A stretch of 64,000 nucleotides of DNA, taken from Lethocerus indicus. Its lineage: Eukaryota > Arthropoda > Insecta > Hemiptera > Belostomatidae. Positions 12,906 through 23,770 of the stretch are shown here, one piece after another; position 1 is the stretch's first letter; the number at the start of each line of letters is the position of its first letter. The notes below the pieces were generated by a model, which saw only the letters and a program-made list of their open reading frames with translations, did not search any database and had not been told where the DNA came from. The stretch is from assembly GCA_019843655.1 (NCBI GenBank), contig JACDQD010000006.1, positions 6,068,034-6,132,033 on the forward strand, given 5' to 3'. The position numbers and the translations under genes were made by a program.

Positions 12906-12967
12906 CGTAGATTTCGTATGTTTCTGCCTCCTCCAGCGAGAGCAGACAGAAACACACGAAATCTACG
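12906..12967 (+). ncRNA. Candidate novel microRNA precursor hairpin
   Basis: The arms 12906-12926 and 12947-12967 are complementary at 20 of 21 positions, the exception being A12918/C12955. The stem then continues inward through 12933/12940 with two more single mismatches (12927/12946 and 12930/12943). That gives 28 stem positions, 25 of them paired, and a 6-nt terminal loop at 12934-12939. Outer pairing is weak (A12904-T12969, T12903-G12970). Length and mismatch pattern suit a Dicer substrate yielding about 22-nt products from each arm. The 5' arm shares CCGTAGAT with the miR-100 mature sequence, but nothing else matches the miR-10/100 family, so I do not assign it there. The alternative is a short inverted-repeat transposon remnant, because AT dinucleotide sequence lies on both sides. 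The strand is set by the candidate promoter only. Confidence 0.4.
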
Positions 12968-14469
12968 ATGATATATATATCTTTATGTTTTGATAGTCAA
13001 GGCCAACGTTTAGTTCATTTGTCACATAAGTGTTTCTTTTGTACACAGTTTGAACGGTTTTAAACGAAGTATAAATATTTAAGAAGTTATATATCTGGAC
13101 ATTTATCTTTCCGTAAGAGGGTCGCAGCGAGAACTTTAAACTAAACTGGAACCGATCCCAACTAAACTGGCCCTCACGCTCAGCAACTGGTTTCAGGCGT
13201 TAGATACGCTCCATTGGACGGAGCACAATTACCAACCCTTGCAGAAACGCGCACTGTTCTAGACCAATCGTGCGATCGGTTAAATCATCCCAACGGATAA
13301 ATAAACCCCAACTACCCAACCTGTATATCCGATATACTGGAACGTATTTCATACACATTGGATGAGCTTCCTACCGATCGCAATTCCGGTCGGGTCACGG
13401 AACAATAAGATAAGCGAGTAGAAAAAAATAGGAGATAAAGGTTCATAAACGAACTGGAAATAAATTAAAAAGGCGAAATTCTCATTTGTTTGAAAAGATG
13501 ACCGGAGTAGAGTACGATCTCTATTAAAAGAATAGAGTTATTAAAGTACTTGCGAGGACAATAAAATGCGCGGCCATATTTAATACTACTTTAGAACTGA
13601 ATGTCCCTAAGATCCAAAGGGCTTACATTTTTATGGGTCAAGAGGAAGTCTTAATTTCTACTTCTCATTTTGTCCAGACTGAGACAACAGTCCGTTGTAA
13701 TAATTCAAGTCCCGTTATGAATCCTGTTATGAAGAGTTTTATATGTATTTATAAGTATTAATTGAAGCATCCTTCCGTTATTAAAAATATCTTGGTGCTC
13801 TTTTTTTCGTACTGATTAAATGAAAAGTAAAGTTATCTTTCATAATACTATTTTTTTCAACGATGTGGGTTAGAAAATCGAACTTTTGTCTTTCGCTACG
13901 TCCCATTCTTCGTCCTAGGTATTAAAGGAATGTATTAAACTAAAATAAGAATCAAAGTTGAACTGAATGCCGCAGAAAAAAACAAATAAAATTTATTATT
14001 ATATATGAGTTCTAATATTCCATTGTACCCTCGATGTGATCTTGAATTTTTTAGCACATAATGAAACAATATAGTTATATAAATGGGAGAGATAAGGATA
14101 TTTGGGTTTTAAACCTTCCCGGTGTACAAAGATCTAATACTATAACGTAGAATATAATACCATTAATTCCAGCATTTTAATTATCACTCGAAATACTGAC
14201 AGGTTCATATAATAACCAACTTCAAAGTGATGCGCCGAAGGGCCTATAAAGGATTTTGTTTGTTCAATGTTTTAATAATGGGAGATAATGATTAAATTAC
14301 GACCCTTCGCTTCCTGAAATACTTTCTATGCCGGTCGAACAGCTGATCTCGTTTGAGGGAAATTAATCAACGGGACGGCATCACCTGAACACCGGAGTTA
14401 TTGGGGGCACATAACCTGCCTGTGTGTATCGAGATTAGACCCCAATAATTAATACCGTATCAGTATGTT
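12968..14469. other. Unique noncoding sequence
   Basis: No gene was recognised. A GC-richer patch lies at about 13110-13280, and the rest is AT-rich. The first copy of a 19-bp word repeated at 56164 is annotated separately at 14336. Confidence 0.5.
14336..14354 (+). repeat. 19-bp exact repeat, copy 1
   Basis: The word CGAACAGCTGATCTCGTTT is identical at 14336-14354 and 56164-56182, in the same orientation and 41.8 kb apart. It contains the E-box CAGCTG. Random expectation for any 19-base match in a window this size is about one in a hundred. Flanking sequence diverges at once, so these are either ends of a dispersed repeat family or a shared protein-binding site. Confidence 0.55.
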
Positions 14470-14491
14470 TGTGTGTGTGTGTGTGTGTGTG
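14470..14491 (+). repeat. (TG)11 microsatellite
   Basis: This is an uninterrupted alternating TG tract. A GC-rich block begins directly downstream. Confidence 0.95.
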
Positions 14492-14760
14492 CGGTAGTGA
14501 CAAGCGGCACGTGGCGAACAGACACATGGGGAGGGGGGGTTGCAGGTGGCAGATAGTCTCTCTGAGAGGGCGCAGGCGGCTCCAACAAACACAGGTGAAA
14601 CTACTGAAGACTACCGGGTACCAAGTTTAATGCCCTCTCATTGATGCTGCCCAGTCCACATAAGGAAGTGATAGAATCCCAAAACGGGCTATTGCCGGCA
14701 CAACTGGAATCTCAGCGCGGTCGAACCCACCGGCGATAGGGAACGGACTTGAACTTATCA
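14492..14760. other. GC-rich block after the TG tract
   Basis: The block is G-rich on the plus strand near 14527-14540, followed by E-box-like CAGGTG words near 14544 and 14591. No coding frame was recognised. It may be regulatory. Confidence 0.25.
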
Positions 14761-17099
14761 CTAGCTATATTGTGAACTGAGATTTTCTTCATCCTACTCC
14801 TCATCCTGTATTTTCTGGATGTATACTGTTAATAATTGCAACTGTGAACTATCATTCACCAATTTGGCATCCGTTTCCCATTTTAACACCCCGCAGACAC
14901 ATTAACACACGTAATTTAAAAAAAAATCAAATAACCAGAGTTTCCAAGAAAATTGCCCATATTTCTCGAAACATGGTATTCCACGAATAAACCGACCGTT
15001 TACACCGCTGCAATATGCGGGGGAAAATGTTATAATTCCCGAGTCTACAGGTTCAGAAAAGACTGAAATGAACAGTATTACACCTGTGTCGTCCATAACG
15101 GGGGACTAAATGAACGGAAACGGAAGGTGTTTTATGAACGTCATTAAGAATTTTTTTTATTTTCGGCTCAGCAGGCTTCCGACGGGATGCAAGAGTTGAT
15201 ACAGGGCATACGTTTTACACCTGGTGTATCAATTGACGCACCAATAGTGCACACAATGGCTCGTTAAGTCAATACTACGATGCAACAGTAACTGACGGTA
15301 CACTTTTAGAAAAATGATGTTTACTATTTTCTAAAACAATAGTGACAGTTATGTAATTTAACTATGTAAATTAGGTGTTGGACATGAAAGGTGTACATTT
15401 TGAATATTACAAGTTCTCAACCGTACCATATAATTATGAATTTATGTGACATGTGACGATGATATAACCAATGCGAGTTTGCGTGCCCAAGGTAGGATAG
15501 AAACCTGTTTCATAAATTTATTTCTTTTTTTAATTTCAAAACATCCAGTTGATTTATAAAGTCGTACCCATGGCAATAAAAACTGTAAAATAAAAAATGT
15601 ATAATTAAAAAATATTTTAGAATTATACTCAATTTATAATTCTAATAAACCTTCCTACAACCATATAGGAAAGTGCATCCTTTTATGGTATTTCCACAGA
15701 AGACACAATCTGTCTCATGTTGCCAGCCGATATTACTTACTCCTGCATTTATTTAAACAAGAGTGTTTAAATTTCCAGTAAAGATGATTCGCCTTCCGCG
15801 AAAAAACCATCCAATTAAACTTCGTCAATATCAAGACGGCGATGGAAAAGTTTGACAGAAAAAAAGACTCATTTCTTTCTCGTCGCCCTTTTTCTCGTTC
15901 ACTCATTTCACCCGTCATTTGAGCAGTATTTTCATTTTTTAATGAACGCCCATAAAAGGGGAAAGACTGAAAAGCAAACCGACGATAGGACTATAAAAGA
16001 GGGGCATAAACTGGGGGCCAAAAGGAAATACAGCCGGGGAGTTGGGTCGCCTCCGAAACAAGCGGAATCATAAATCCACCCTCGCCTACTCCCTTCATTT
16101 GGTTCACAGCCTCTTCGATATGAATAAAAAACCCATAATTTCACATTTCCCTTTAATTTACAGACGCGTTACTAAAAATATCCACTCTAAAGAGTATTTA
16201 CATTATTCAACTTCATATTTGAAACATCCAGATATAAATAATTAAATTGGTTACATTATTAATATAAAATGTTTTGCACACCTTCGTTTGACCGATAACT
16301 ACCAACATTAAAACTAAAACAATAAATAACTAAAATTCACTATGACAAATACGATATGAAATAAATTAATATTATTTTATATGTACACCTATTCGCCAGT
16401 AGGGAGCTGCATTAATTTGGACGACTCTGAGAAGCTAGAAAAACATCTGGGACAATAAATTTGAACGAAAACGGGTAGTAGAGTACCTCGCTAGAAAAAC
16501 AGACCGCTTTATTATGAATGGAAAATTGAAAATGAATATGCAAAAAAAATTACGGCGGACGATAAAAGCCGGTTTTCCTTCTGCTTTTTAAATGACCAAC
16601 AACGCCGTATTTCAATCCGAAAAATATTAGGACGGGAAAAAGTGTTTGTATTTCATTTATCATCAACCAGTTAATTTTTTCCGCCCCTCCTCCACCGAGG
16701 GAATCGGAAAACTGAATCGGAAGCGAAGCGGAAATTAATGGAGCGCCCTCCTCCACCCCCCGCCAAATACGAAAACACGGCCGGCCAGTCGGGAAAAATA
16801 ACTTTTCAACGGACAAATGATTTGTGAGAGGAACGAAGACAACCGTGAAACTGACCTCGTTGAAAAACAAAAGTCTGTTGAGTCATCGCTCGCCCTTACA
16901 TTCCAACCGCTGCATTTGAAAAAGCGGTAAGGTGAACGAAGTGGTAATACTGTTCAATATTACTGATCAAGAAGGTACACTCTTTTTTGTTCAGGAGAAA
17001 TAATAGTTGCCTCTTCAAAAATATCACAAAAATAACACAATCATATCATTAATATCCATTAATTAGTGCACACACATCTAGTAAAATTCTATTTTCGAA
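14761..17099. other. Noncoding sequence with a CpG-rich patch at 16.55-16.87 kb
   Basis: No gene was recognised. The 16.55-16.87 kb patch is GC-rich and open on the minus strand for 106 codons (16550-16870). The predicted protein is rich in proline and glycine and matches no family I know, so I treat it as a composition effect. The remainder is AT-rich, with small random frames near 15.7-16.25 kb. Confidence 0.45.
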
Positions 17100-17420
17100 T
17101 TTGGATCTGTTGTCCCCCCTCCCAAATCTCATACCGCTTAAGGGGGGAAACAAATGGCACACGAGAACCGCAAGTATATGCGAAAAAGGAGCGGTTGATG
17201 GCCCGGATCCCACGGTGGCCGGTCCTTTTGGCCAGAGGAGGATTTTAGGGTTTTTTTTCGTGGAGATTTGACGCCGGAGCTGTTGGGAGAGGCCGGGGTC
17301 TCTGGAAGCAGCTGCCGGCTAGGTAGCCAGGTAGCCAGCCAGCCAGGCAGGCCCAGTTCGCAGGATATACCTGGCCCTACCACCTGCCCTCCGACGGCTG
17401 CTCACCCGCTACAAACGTAC
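17100..17420. other. GC-rich block with CCAG-type short repeats
   Basis: This GC-rich patch includes a degenerate tandem array at 17321-17356 built from AGGTAGCC and AGCC/CAGG units. Overlapping frames of 60-81 codons occur on both strands without a recognisable product. Confidence 0.4.
17321..17356 (+). repeat. Degenerate (GTAGCCAG/AGCC)n tandem repeat
   Basis: Two GGTAGCCA units are followed by AGCC and AGGC units with small changes. It is a short local slippage product. Confidence 0.7.
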
Positions 17421-18381
17421 ACACTACTTACAGTATTTAAATACCTCCCGTTCTCATGTATTTACGATAAAAATAAGTGGCGACTATAACTAACCTAACC
17501 ACTCAAGTATGGCCTCACGACTATATCGATCGATCGTTGAAAATATTTGCAACAATAGGAACTATTTTAATTCTCGTTTAATTTTCCTCCAGTATTTAAC
17601 TTCTAAATTAATTAATTATTCTGATTTATCCGTACGTTGTTATGAATGTAGACTGAAAGAATAGTACGAAATCGGATTAATAAGGCTAAATAATATTATC
17701 GAATGGAAAAACAGAAATCCGGAGATATATTAGGAGTATCTAGCGTAAAGTTACGATAGTTGAGAAATTTGACGTTCTAATGTCTTCTCTGTAACTGAAT
17801 AATTATCTCCACCGTTAAAATGGAGACCACAATCCTCCTAAAAACGTTTAACAGAAGTGGAAAAATTGTAATTGTGAAGTAAATCAAAGGATTTTACTTT
17901 CTAAATGAACAATTGCGTGAATTACGCAGCGGGATAACCTTTACGCCGCCCGCAGCTTTCCAAAGCATCAAAGCATTCCTATTTTCCTAAGTAACATTTA
18001 ATGTTTTCTGTGAATTAATGAAACTACATGAAACCGTTGATGGCGCCCACAAAACGAATAGTGCCCACATTTTTTATAACAAAGAATAAGGGACAAGAGT
18101 AATCATCACGGCCGAAAATTTCACATCATTCAACGAACATAAGCTTAGTTCACTATCGCTATTATAAAGCCGCTTAAACAGATATGAAATATCACTACTT
18201 GCCATAGCTGAAACCAGTCGTGACTTAATTTTTTCATATTAACGCCGCTCCAGAGAAGAGTAAAGCCTTACCTGTAACAGAAAAGAGTTATAAATAGTAC
18301 ATTTCCAATTCATACTTCCCTAGACAAAAAGTGTAATTTTATTGTCAAAGGTCTTAAAAACATGTTGTTAAATCCTCTCTA
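17421..18381. other. AT-rich noncoding sequence
   Basis: No gene was recognised. A short ATCGATCGATCG run lies near 17525. The word TGATGGCGCCCAC near 18040 resembles a CTCF/YY1-type core but matches no consensus fully. Confidence 0.45.
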
Positions 18382-18413
18382 ATTGTAGATAACAGATAAC
18401 ATTGTAGATAACA
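18382..18413 (+). promoter_or_regulatory. Triple GATA-site cluster
   Basis: The 13-base word ATTGTAGATAACA occurs twice (18382-18394 and 18401-18413), with a further AGATAA between. This gives three AGATAA sites on one strand, at 18387, 18394 and 18406. WGATAA is the consensus for GATA zinc-finger factors, and tandem same-strand copies are typical of GATA-dependent enhancers. It could equally be a small tandem duplication. Confidence 0.4.
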
Positions 18414-19799
18414 AACCCTACGCAACCATTACGCTCACAACTACGCTTTGCATTATTAAACGTAACGGAAATTTATTTCACAGTTCTATTCCTAGAGTAA
18501 ATATATTCACCGATCGTCAAAACAAATTAAGAAAAAATGAATTATTAAATGGAAGAATGTCAGTTAGAAAGCAGTTAGTATATTAAGGGACTGAGAAATC
18601 AGTACAAAGGACATGAACAGGACTCTAGTATTTCCTTCTTACGCAACAACCAACTTGAATTCATCAACCATCAGAGGCAATTCATTTAGTAGCGACATTT
18701 TCCGCAATCGTTTACTTTCACTGAAATTACAATGGCCAAACTGTGTGCCGAGTTCTTACTACGAAATCATCATTTTACGAACAGTCCCAGATTAAAAATG
18801 TGTTTTCTTCATGACATAACCTGCGAGTAAACCATCAAGACCTACATAATTCTTCTGCAGTAACAAAGTCGAATTGCAATAGCTCAAACTCCTACTTAGT
18901 TTATTTACTTAAGAAGAGTTATTTATGTATTCCACGCAGCAATTTAAATTGTTCACCTGTAACCCGTGTTAACATAAAATTTGCGAAATTAAAGAAAGAA
19001 AACACAAAACGTTACGTAAAGAAGTCGGGAAGAAAGCATTGGGACACAAAAACAACCGGCGCATCCGAATAATTCAAAATATAATGTTACTGCAACAACT
19101 AGAACGAACGCTTAAAGATGAAAATAAATTCAAAAAATCCTCTACCATATATTCCCGAAATTGGAGTGGAATCCCGACAACGGTTTAAACCGGAGATAAA
19201 AGAAAGCAGTAACTTTTCGGAGGGCCAACGGAGAGAAGCGGTCTGGTTTTATTTGGGGGTGCTGCACTATTGGGGTGACCATTGGGGCACCACTGGCGGT
19301 TACCTAGGCCAGGTGTTTAGTTTCTGTCTCTTCCTATTTCCAGACACGCTTCCGTTCGACCCGTTTTGTCCATGTTCAATTATTTCGCAGACATCATCGG
19401 GGAAGTCATAACTTACTTAAGAATTTATCCTGTCATGTCGTCACATTTAAAAAATATCTATATAGGGTAACTGATTAGACCGAAAGGTAACCTTACAAAA
19501 TTGAAATATTGGATAGCTTACGTTTTCTTCACTTGTTTCTTAATTTATATAATGGTGGTGCGTTTTCAATTGTATATTCCCCAGATGAATTTTTGAAAGA
19601 AAATATAAAGGTTAATTTTGGTATATTGCCGATTATTACTGTTTGTGTTAGATATACAGTACATTGATAATAATTTGTTGACGCGGCTTTAAATAAAACG
19701 AATAATTATGATTTCCACTCAAATCAATTCAATTAAACCTTTTTATTCAACCACAATGTATGCATATGTAAACTTATACTCGAATTATTGAAATTTGGG
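18414..19799. other. Noncoding sequence
   Basis: No gene was recognised. A GC-richer patch at 19150-19390 carries a 97-codon plus-strand frame (19118-19411) with no recognisable domain. Confidence 0.45.
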
Positions 19800-20960
19800 C
19801 ATTATGGGCCGTTTGGAGCTGACCCCACTTGTGTATTACTCTCCTCGTGGAGTGCCTCGTATTTACGAGGTTTTAATATTTATAAAAAAATTTAATTTCG
19901 GAACGCTTGGAATAAGCGTTTCTTAGAGGTTTTCTCCAATATTTAAATTCCCAATTAATCTTGAAGTGTTTCGTCCTATCACAACAATTGAACCCGAAGC
20001 AGAATTTAAGCCAGTGGTACTAATACTATAAGAGCTAGAACGGCCTCGAGTTTCAAATATGTTAACTCCAGGTAATATTTAATGGGCATAAATATGAACC
20101 TGCAGGGAGAGTAGTTCCCCCTCGCCAGCAGAGGGAGACATCCCCCCCGGTGTAACAGGACGGGGTGGTAGAGGCACCGAGACACGCTAAGTTTTCCCAT
20201 GCCGGCAAGTGACAATAGCTGGTTCTCCTCTGGAAGAAAAGTGGGTAGGGGGGCAGTTTCTCACAATTGAACCGAGCCCAGTGTACTCGAACCCTTGCCA
20301 CAATGAGACCGGCTCCCCCCCCCTCCCCTCGCCCTCAGTCAAACCTCTCACCCTGTATCACTACTTGCCCCCATTTTTTCCCCCACGGGGCGCACACAGT
20401 CCCTGTAGCGATTGACTAATTGTCTCTTAGGGCCTTTTATTAAGGAGTAGGGTCGTGAAAATATTTCCTTGAGAACAAACTTAGCGCCCTAATGAAATTA
20501 CAAATATTGCCACCACATTGCGGACCTAGACTTTTAGAAATTAACTGAAATATCAGTTTAACCACAGAAATTATGGTCTGTAACGTATCGAGGAATTATC
20601 GGTAAAAGTGTAACAATTATTAGGAAGATTAGAATTCGACGCACAGCAATAATGGCTTGATGGAAAGAAAAGAATTTTGGAGAGAGCGAGCATTATTGGA
20701 GGCTTGACGACCGATAAAAAAAACTCGTAAAAAGCATCACTTTCATAAAGGGGGCCCAGACCACCCCCGCCGGCGATAATATGCGTTCTGGCCGGACACC
20801 GACTGATTCTGACAGTTTAAGTCGTCGTAAACGGATGGCGCCATGAAGTAATAAAAACGCAGGAGGGGGTTGCATCAGCACAATAAAAACACAAAGCCGA
20901 GACGCCGGCAAAAACCATCACGAAGGTATTCATCGCTTTGTTGCCCGCCCACACCTTTTG
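19800..20960. other. GC-rich island region
   Basis: Two small perfect hairpins lie at 19855-19870 (CCTCGT/ACGAGG) and 19902-19920 (AACGCTT/AAGCGTT). They are followed by GC-rich patches at 20100-20420 and 20740-20960. A partial CTCF-like word, CCAGCAGAGGGAGA, is at 20125-20138 (12 of 14 consensus positions). A palindromic ATGGCGCCAT is near 20835. No coding product was recognised in the short frames on either strand. Composition and motifs suggest a regulatory region. Confidence 0.3.
20315..20334 (-). other. G-quadruplex motif on the minus strand
   Basis: The plus strand reads C9-T-C4-TCG-C3, so the minus strand has four runs of at least three G with short loops (one long run supplies two). 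It sits inside a GC-rich patch. Quadruplex motifs of this type often mark open regulatory DNA, but no function is shown here. Confidence 0.45.
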
Positions 20961-23379
20961 TCGGTCCTGGCATATTAGTTACGCTTTCAGTAATAAATCC
21001 TAAATCAATCCAGAAGGGCATTTGGTCCCGAATTGGGACGTTTGAAATGCGAGTGTTTCAAACAAATTATGAATGCTAAAGTTCTACTAGGATTTAATAA
21101 CTAAAGCGTTTTATCATATATTAGACACATTCAAACACAAAACTAGATAAGGAAAATATCTGGCAGGCAAAGGGTTCGGTGTTTCATAGTGGTTCTTGGC
21201 CGAAAGCCAGGATATCTGTAGGCATCCCGAAAGGAGTGAAAGGAATATTCAATTCTGTGTTCCGAGAAGAGGAGAGCGCGCCGCAGTCTGACTTACCAAA
21301 CGGTTCAAGGCATACATTTCTCCAAACTTGGGAGGAGACCATTGTTGCGAAATAAACGGCCTCATTTGAACACAGAGCATTGTCCCCACGTTTTCACCGG
21401 CATTCGGCCAAACTTACATTCAGGACATCCAGGTCGCCATGGAAATACGGGCCATGGAAGAGAAGTCTGTGTTCGGAATATCATTTGTATCTAGGCCGGT
21501 TTCGGCGGTAGCTTTACTTTTCTAAGATACTTAAGCATCCAGCAAGCTTGGCTGCACATATGGTCTTTTGGCAGGTCAACACAATCTACTCAATCATTAA
21601 TATTTTGTGTTCTTTATAGCGTTTTCCCTCATCAAGTGACAGTGGGGAGAAGTATTGGAAGGGCTAAAGATAGCAGAAAATTAATCGAATTATCATAAAA
21701 GATACATATTTTGGCTATTAAAACATAACTTCCGATATTAAACGCCAGTTTTAATTTTTTTCCATACATAATGCGATCAGTTTCATCATCCGGTTTCAAC
21801 ATCCGAGTAAGTCGGAATTTCAGTTAGGGAAGTACCTCTGGGACCCACGATGGAGGGGCGGGCGGGTGTAGTCAATACGAGCAAATATTTTGAATATATT
21901 TTTTGTTCACCTGTATCGGCCAGCGATTGGAACGTGTCCAAAAAGAACGATCACTGACAGGAATTCATGTTGACGCAACCTGGATGGAATTTGATTCGGT
22001 AAAACACGAAGTGAAGCCTTTGGAGCCGTTCGCTGTATTCTCGGAAAGTTATTAATTAGGGGCCGAACCCCGTTTAAAGTTCAAACTCATGAATCATTCT
22101 CAAAACGAATACATAATGCTTTCATCTCTTGAGAGTCCGTCAAATAACCTCGTCCGGTACAGACTGAATCATGAAATCTTGGAAAGGGGTAAATTTGGAT
22201 TTCTGTCCGTGTATAAGCTTTGCGGTGGGTGAATTAGATAATACAGAGTGACAAATTATTCCTTACGTTGTTTTCATCGCTACTAACAGCACAATAATGG
22301 GAAATGAAATACACGGAAAAGTTGAAATACGTGAAATGGAATGAGAAATGCCGAATGTAAAACGAGAGCGCATCCGGGGGGGGAGGACTATTACAGGTCG
22401 GCACCAGGTCCAAGCTTACAGGATCGCAACCTCAAGCAAATAAAACTCGAAGACAAACTATAATGGCATCGACAATAATCAATTCTGTACTTGATCTCTG
22501 AACGAACGAACAACAACGGATAATAGTCACGAACGACCTCCGAGCGCATTTATCAATCAAATCTTTTCATGGGACTCGTCTAAAATGTTTATAAAACTCT
22601 AAATATTTCAAAGAGGAATGCAGTACAAATAAATAAAACACACATTAGCTTCTACCCCGCAGCCAATTCCTGTATAAGAAATTAATAGGTACTTTAAGAA
22701 ACAGGTATTATAATGAGTATACTGGAGTTTACAATCGCGTGACTTCGGAATTCCCCTCCAATTACTCCTTTTGCTGAAACCTATTCTCCCATTTCCATTT
22801 GAGAGGGACAGCCTCATTAACTGCACCTTTAGATGGGATATAATTGTTCCGGGATAAACTGTCGAAGTGAATTCTAATACCGGAGCTCTTATGCGCTCCT
22901 CTTCTTTAATGAGTTGAAATCTGTTGAAAATTTTGTTGAAACTGAAGGAAATTTTAAACCTGGACGACGGTTTAATGCAACAACGCTTTATCCAGGACCA
23001 AGATCGTCAGAGTTTGGAATTTCCCATCTATTACCTCTTTTCCCGGAACCTATTCCCTCGCCAATCTGTATATGAAAGCGGCGCGATTATAACTGTATTC
23101 CTAGTTGGGATGCAGTTGCTACAGAACAAATTATGAAAATGAACTCAAAAGAGTGCACCAGAGTTCAGAGAGCAGCAACCGTTTAGTTTAAATTAATTCG
23201 TCCCTGATGGCCGCTGGAACCCTCAAATATGCAACTGCATATACAAACAGAACCGATATCAAAACTGAATCAGAAACCAAAAATTCCGTATAAACAATCA
23301 TTACTATTCAGGTCTCGGCACGCTCTTTTGATTTTTTTCTGAAAGGGACAAAAGGTAAGCAGAAGGCAGCGGAAATTTA
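20961..23379. other. Unique noncoding sequence
   Basis: No gene was recognised. GC-richer patches lie at about 21170-21480, 21840-21870 and 22340-22440. Frames of 70-72 codons at 22608-22826 (minus) and 22924-23136 (plus) show no domain. Confidence 0.45.
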
Positions 23380-23501
23380 TTGGACTAGAGGGCCTAGTGG
23401 GGTCCCCCTTCGGAGACGGCCAGATAAAAGCGAACGGAGGGACAAAAAAGAAGCCGGCTCTACGTTAGGTGTTGGTAACCCTGGTCGGATAGGGAGAGGG
23501 A

Positions 23502-23544
<43 letters not shown>

Positions 23545-23770
23545 GGTGATAGCGAGGAGGAAGGAGAGAGAGTGAGGGGAGGACTGTTGGCAACACTGGG
23601 AGATTGCCGTTTGTTCCATAGAGAGTCTCGGGGTCGAACTACTGACCCAAGGTCACGCCACAGACGGCCAGGCAGACACGGGGGGCAAGTAGGCAGAGGA
23701 ACAGCCATATCAGTGATATGAGGAAAGGTGGGCAGAGGAACAGCTGGCTACTTGAGAACAGCCGATGGCA
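23380..23770. promoter_or_regulatory. GA-rich block around a long (AG)n tract
   Basis: A purine-rich, GC-richer block surrounds a pure (AG)n array. GAGA repeats bind GAGA-factor-type proteins in insects and are common at promoters and Polycomb response elements. Minus-strand open frames through it (80 and 82 codons) encode leucine-serine repeats that simply translate the CT repeat. Confidence 0.3.
23491..23543 (+). repeat. (AG)n / GGGAGA microsatellite
   Basis: The tract begins with three AGGG/GAGG-type units and becomes a pure AG dinucleotide array to about 23539. The purine-only strand could form a triplex. It is likely to vary in length. Confidence 0.95.

Noticed and set aside
12904..12926. 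Assignment of the hairpin to the miR-10/miR-100 family
   Set aside because: Only CCGTAGAT is shared. The rest of the arm and the opposite arm differ from that family.
14085..14099. 15-base word ATGGGAGAGATAAGG repeated near 30103
   Set aside because: One or two 15-base matches are expected by chance in 64 kb.
23377..23708. Leucine/serine-repeat proteins on the minus strand
   Set aside because: They are translations of the AG microsatellite and not genes.
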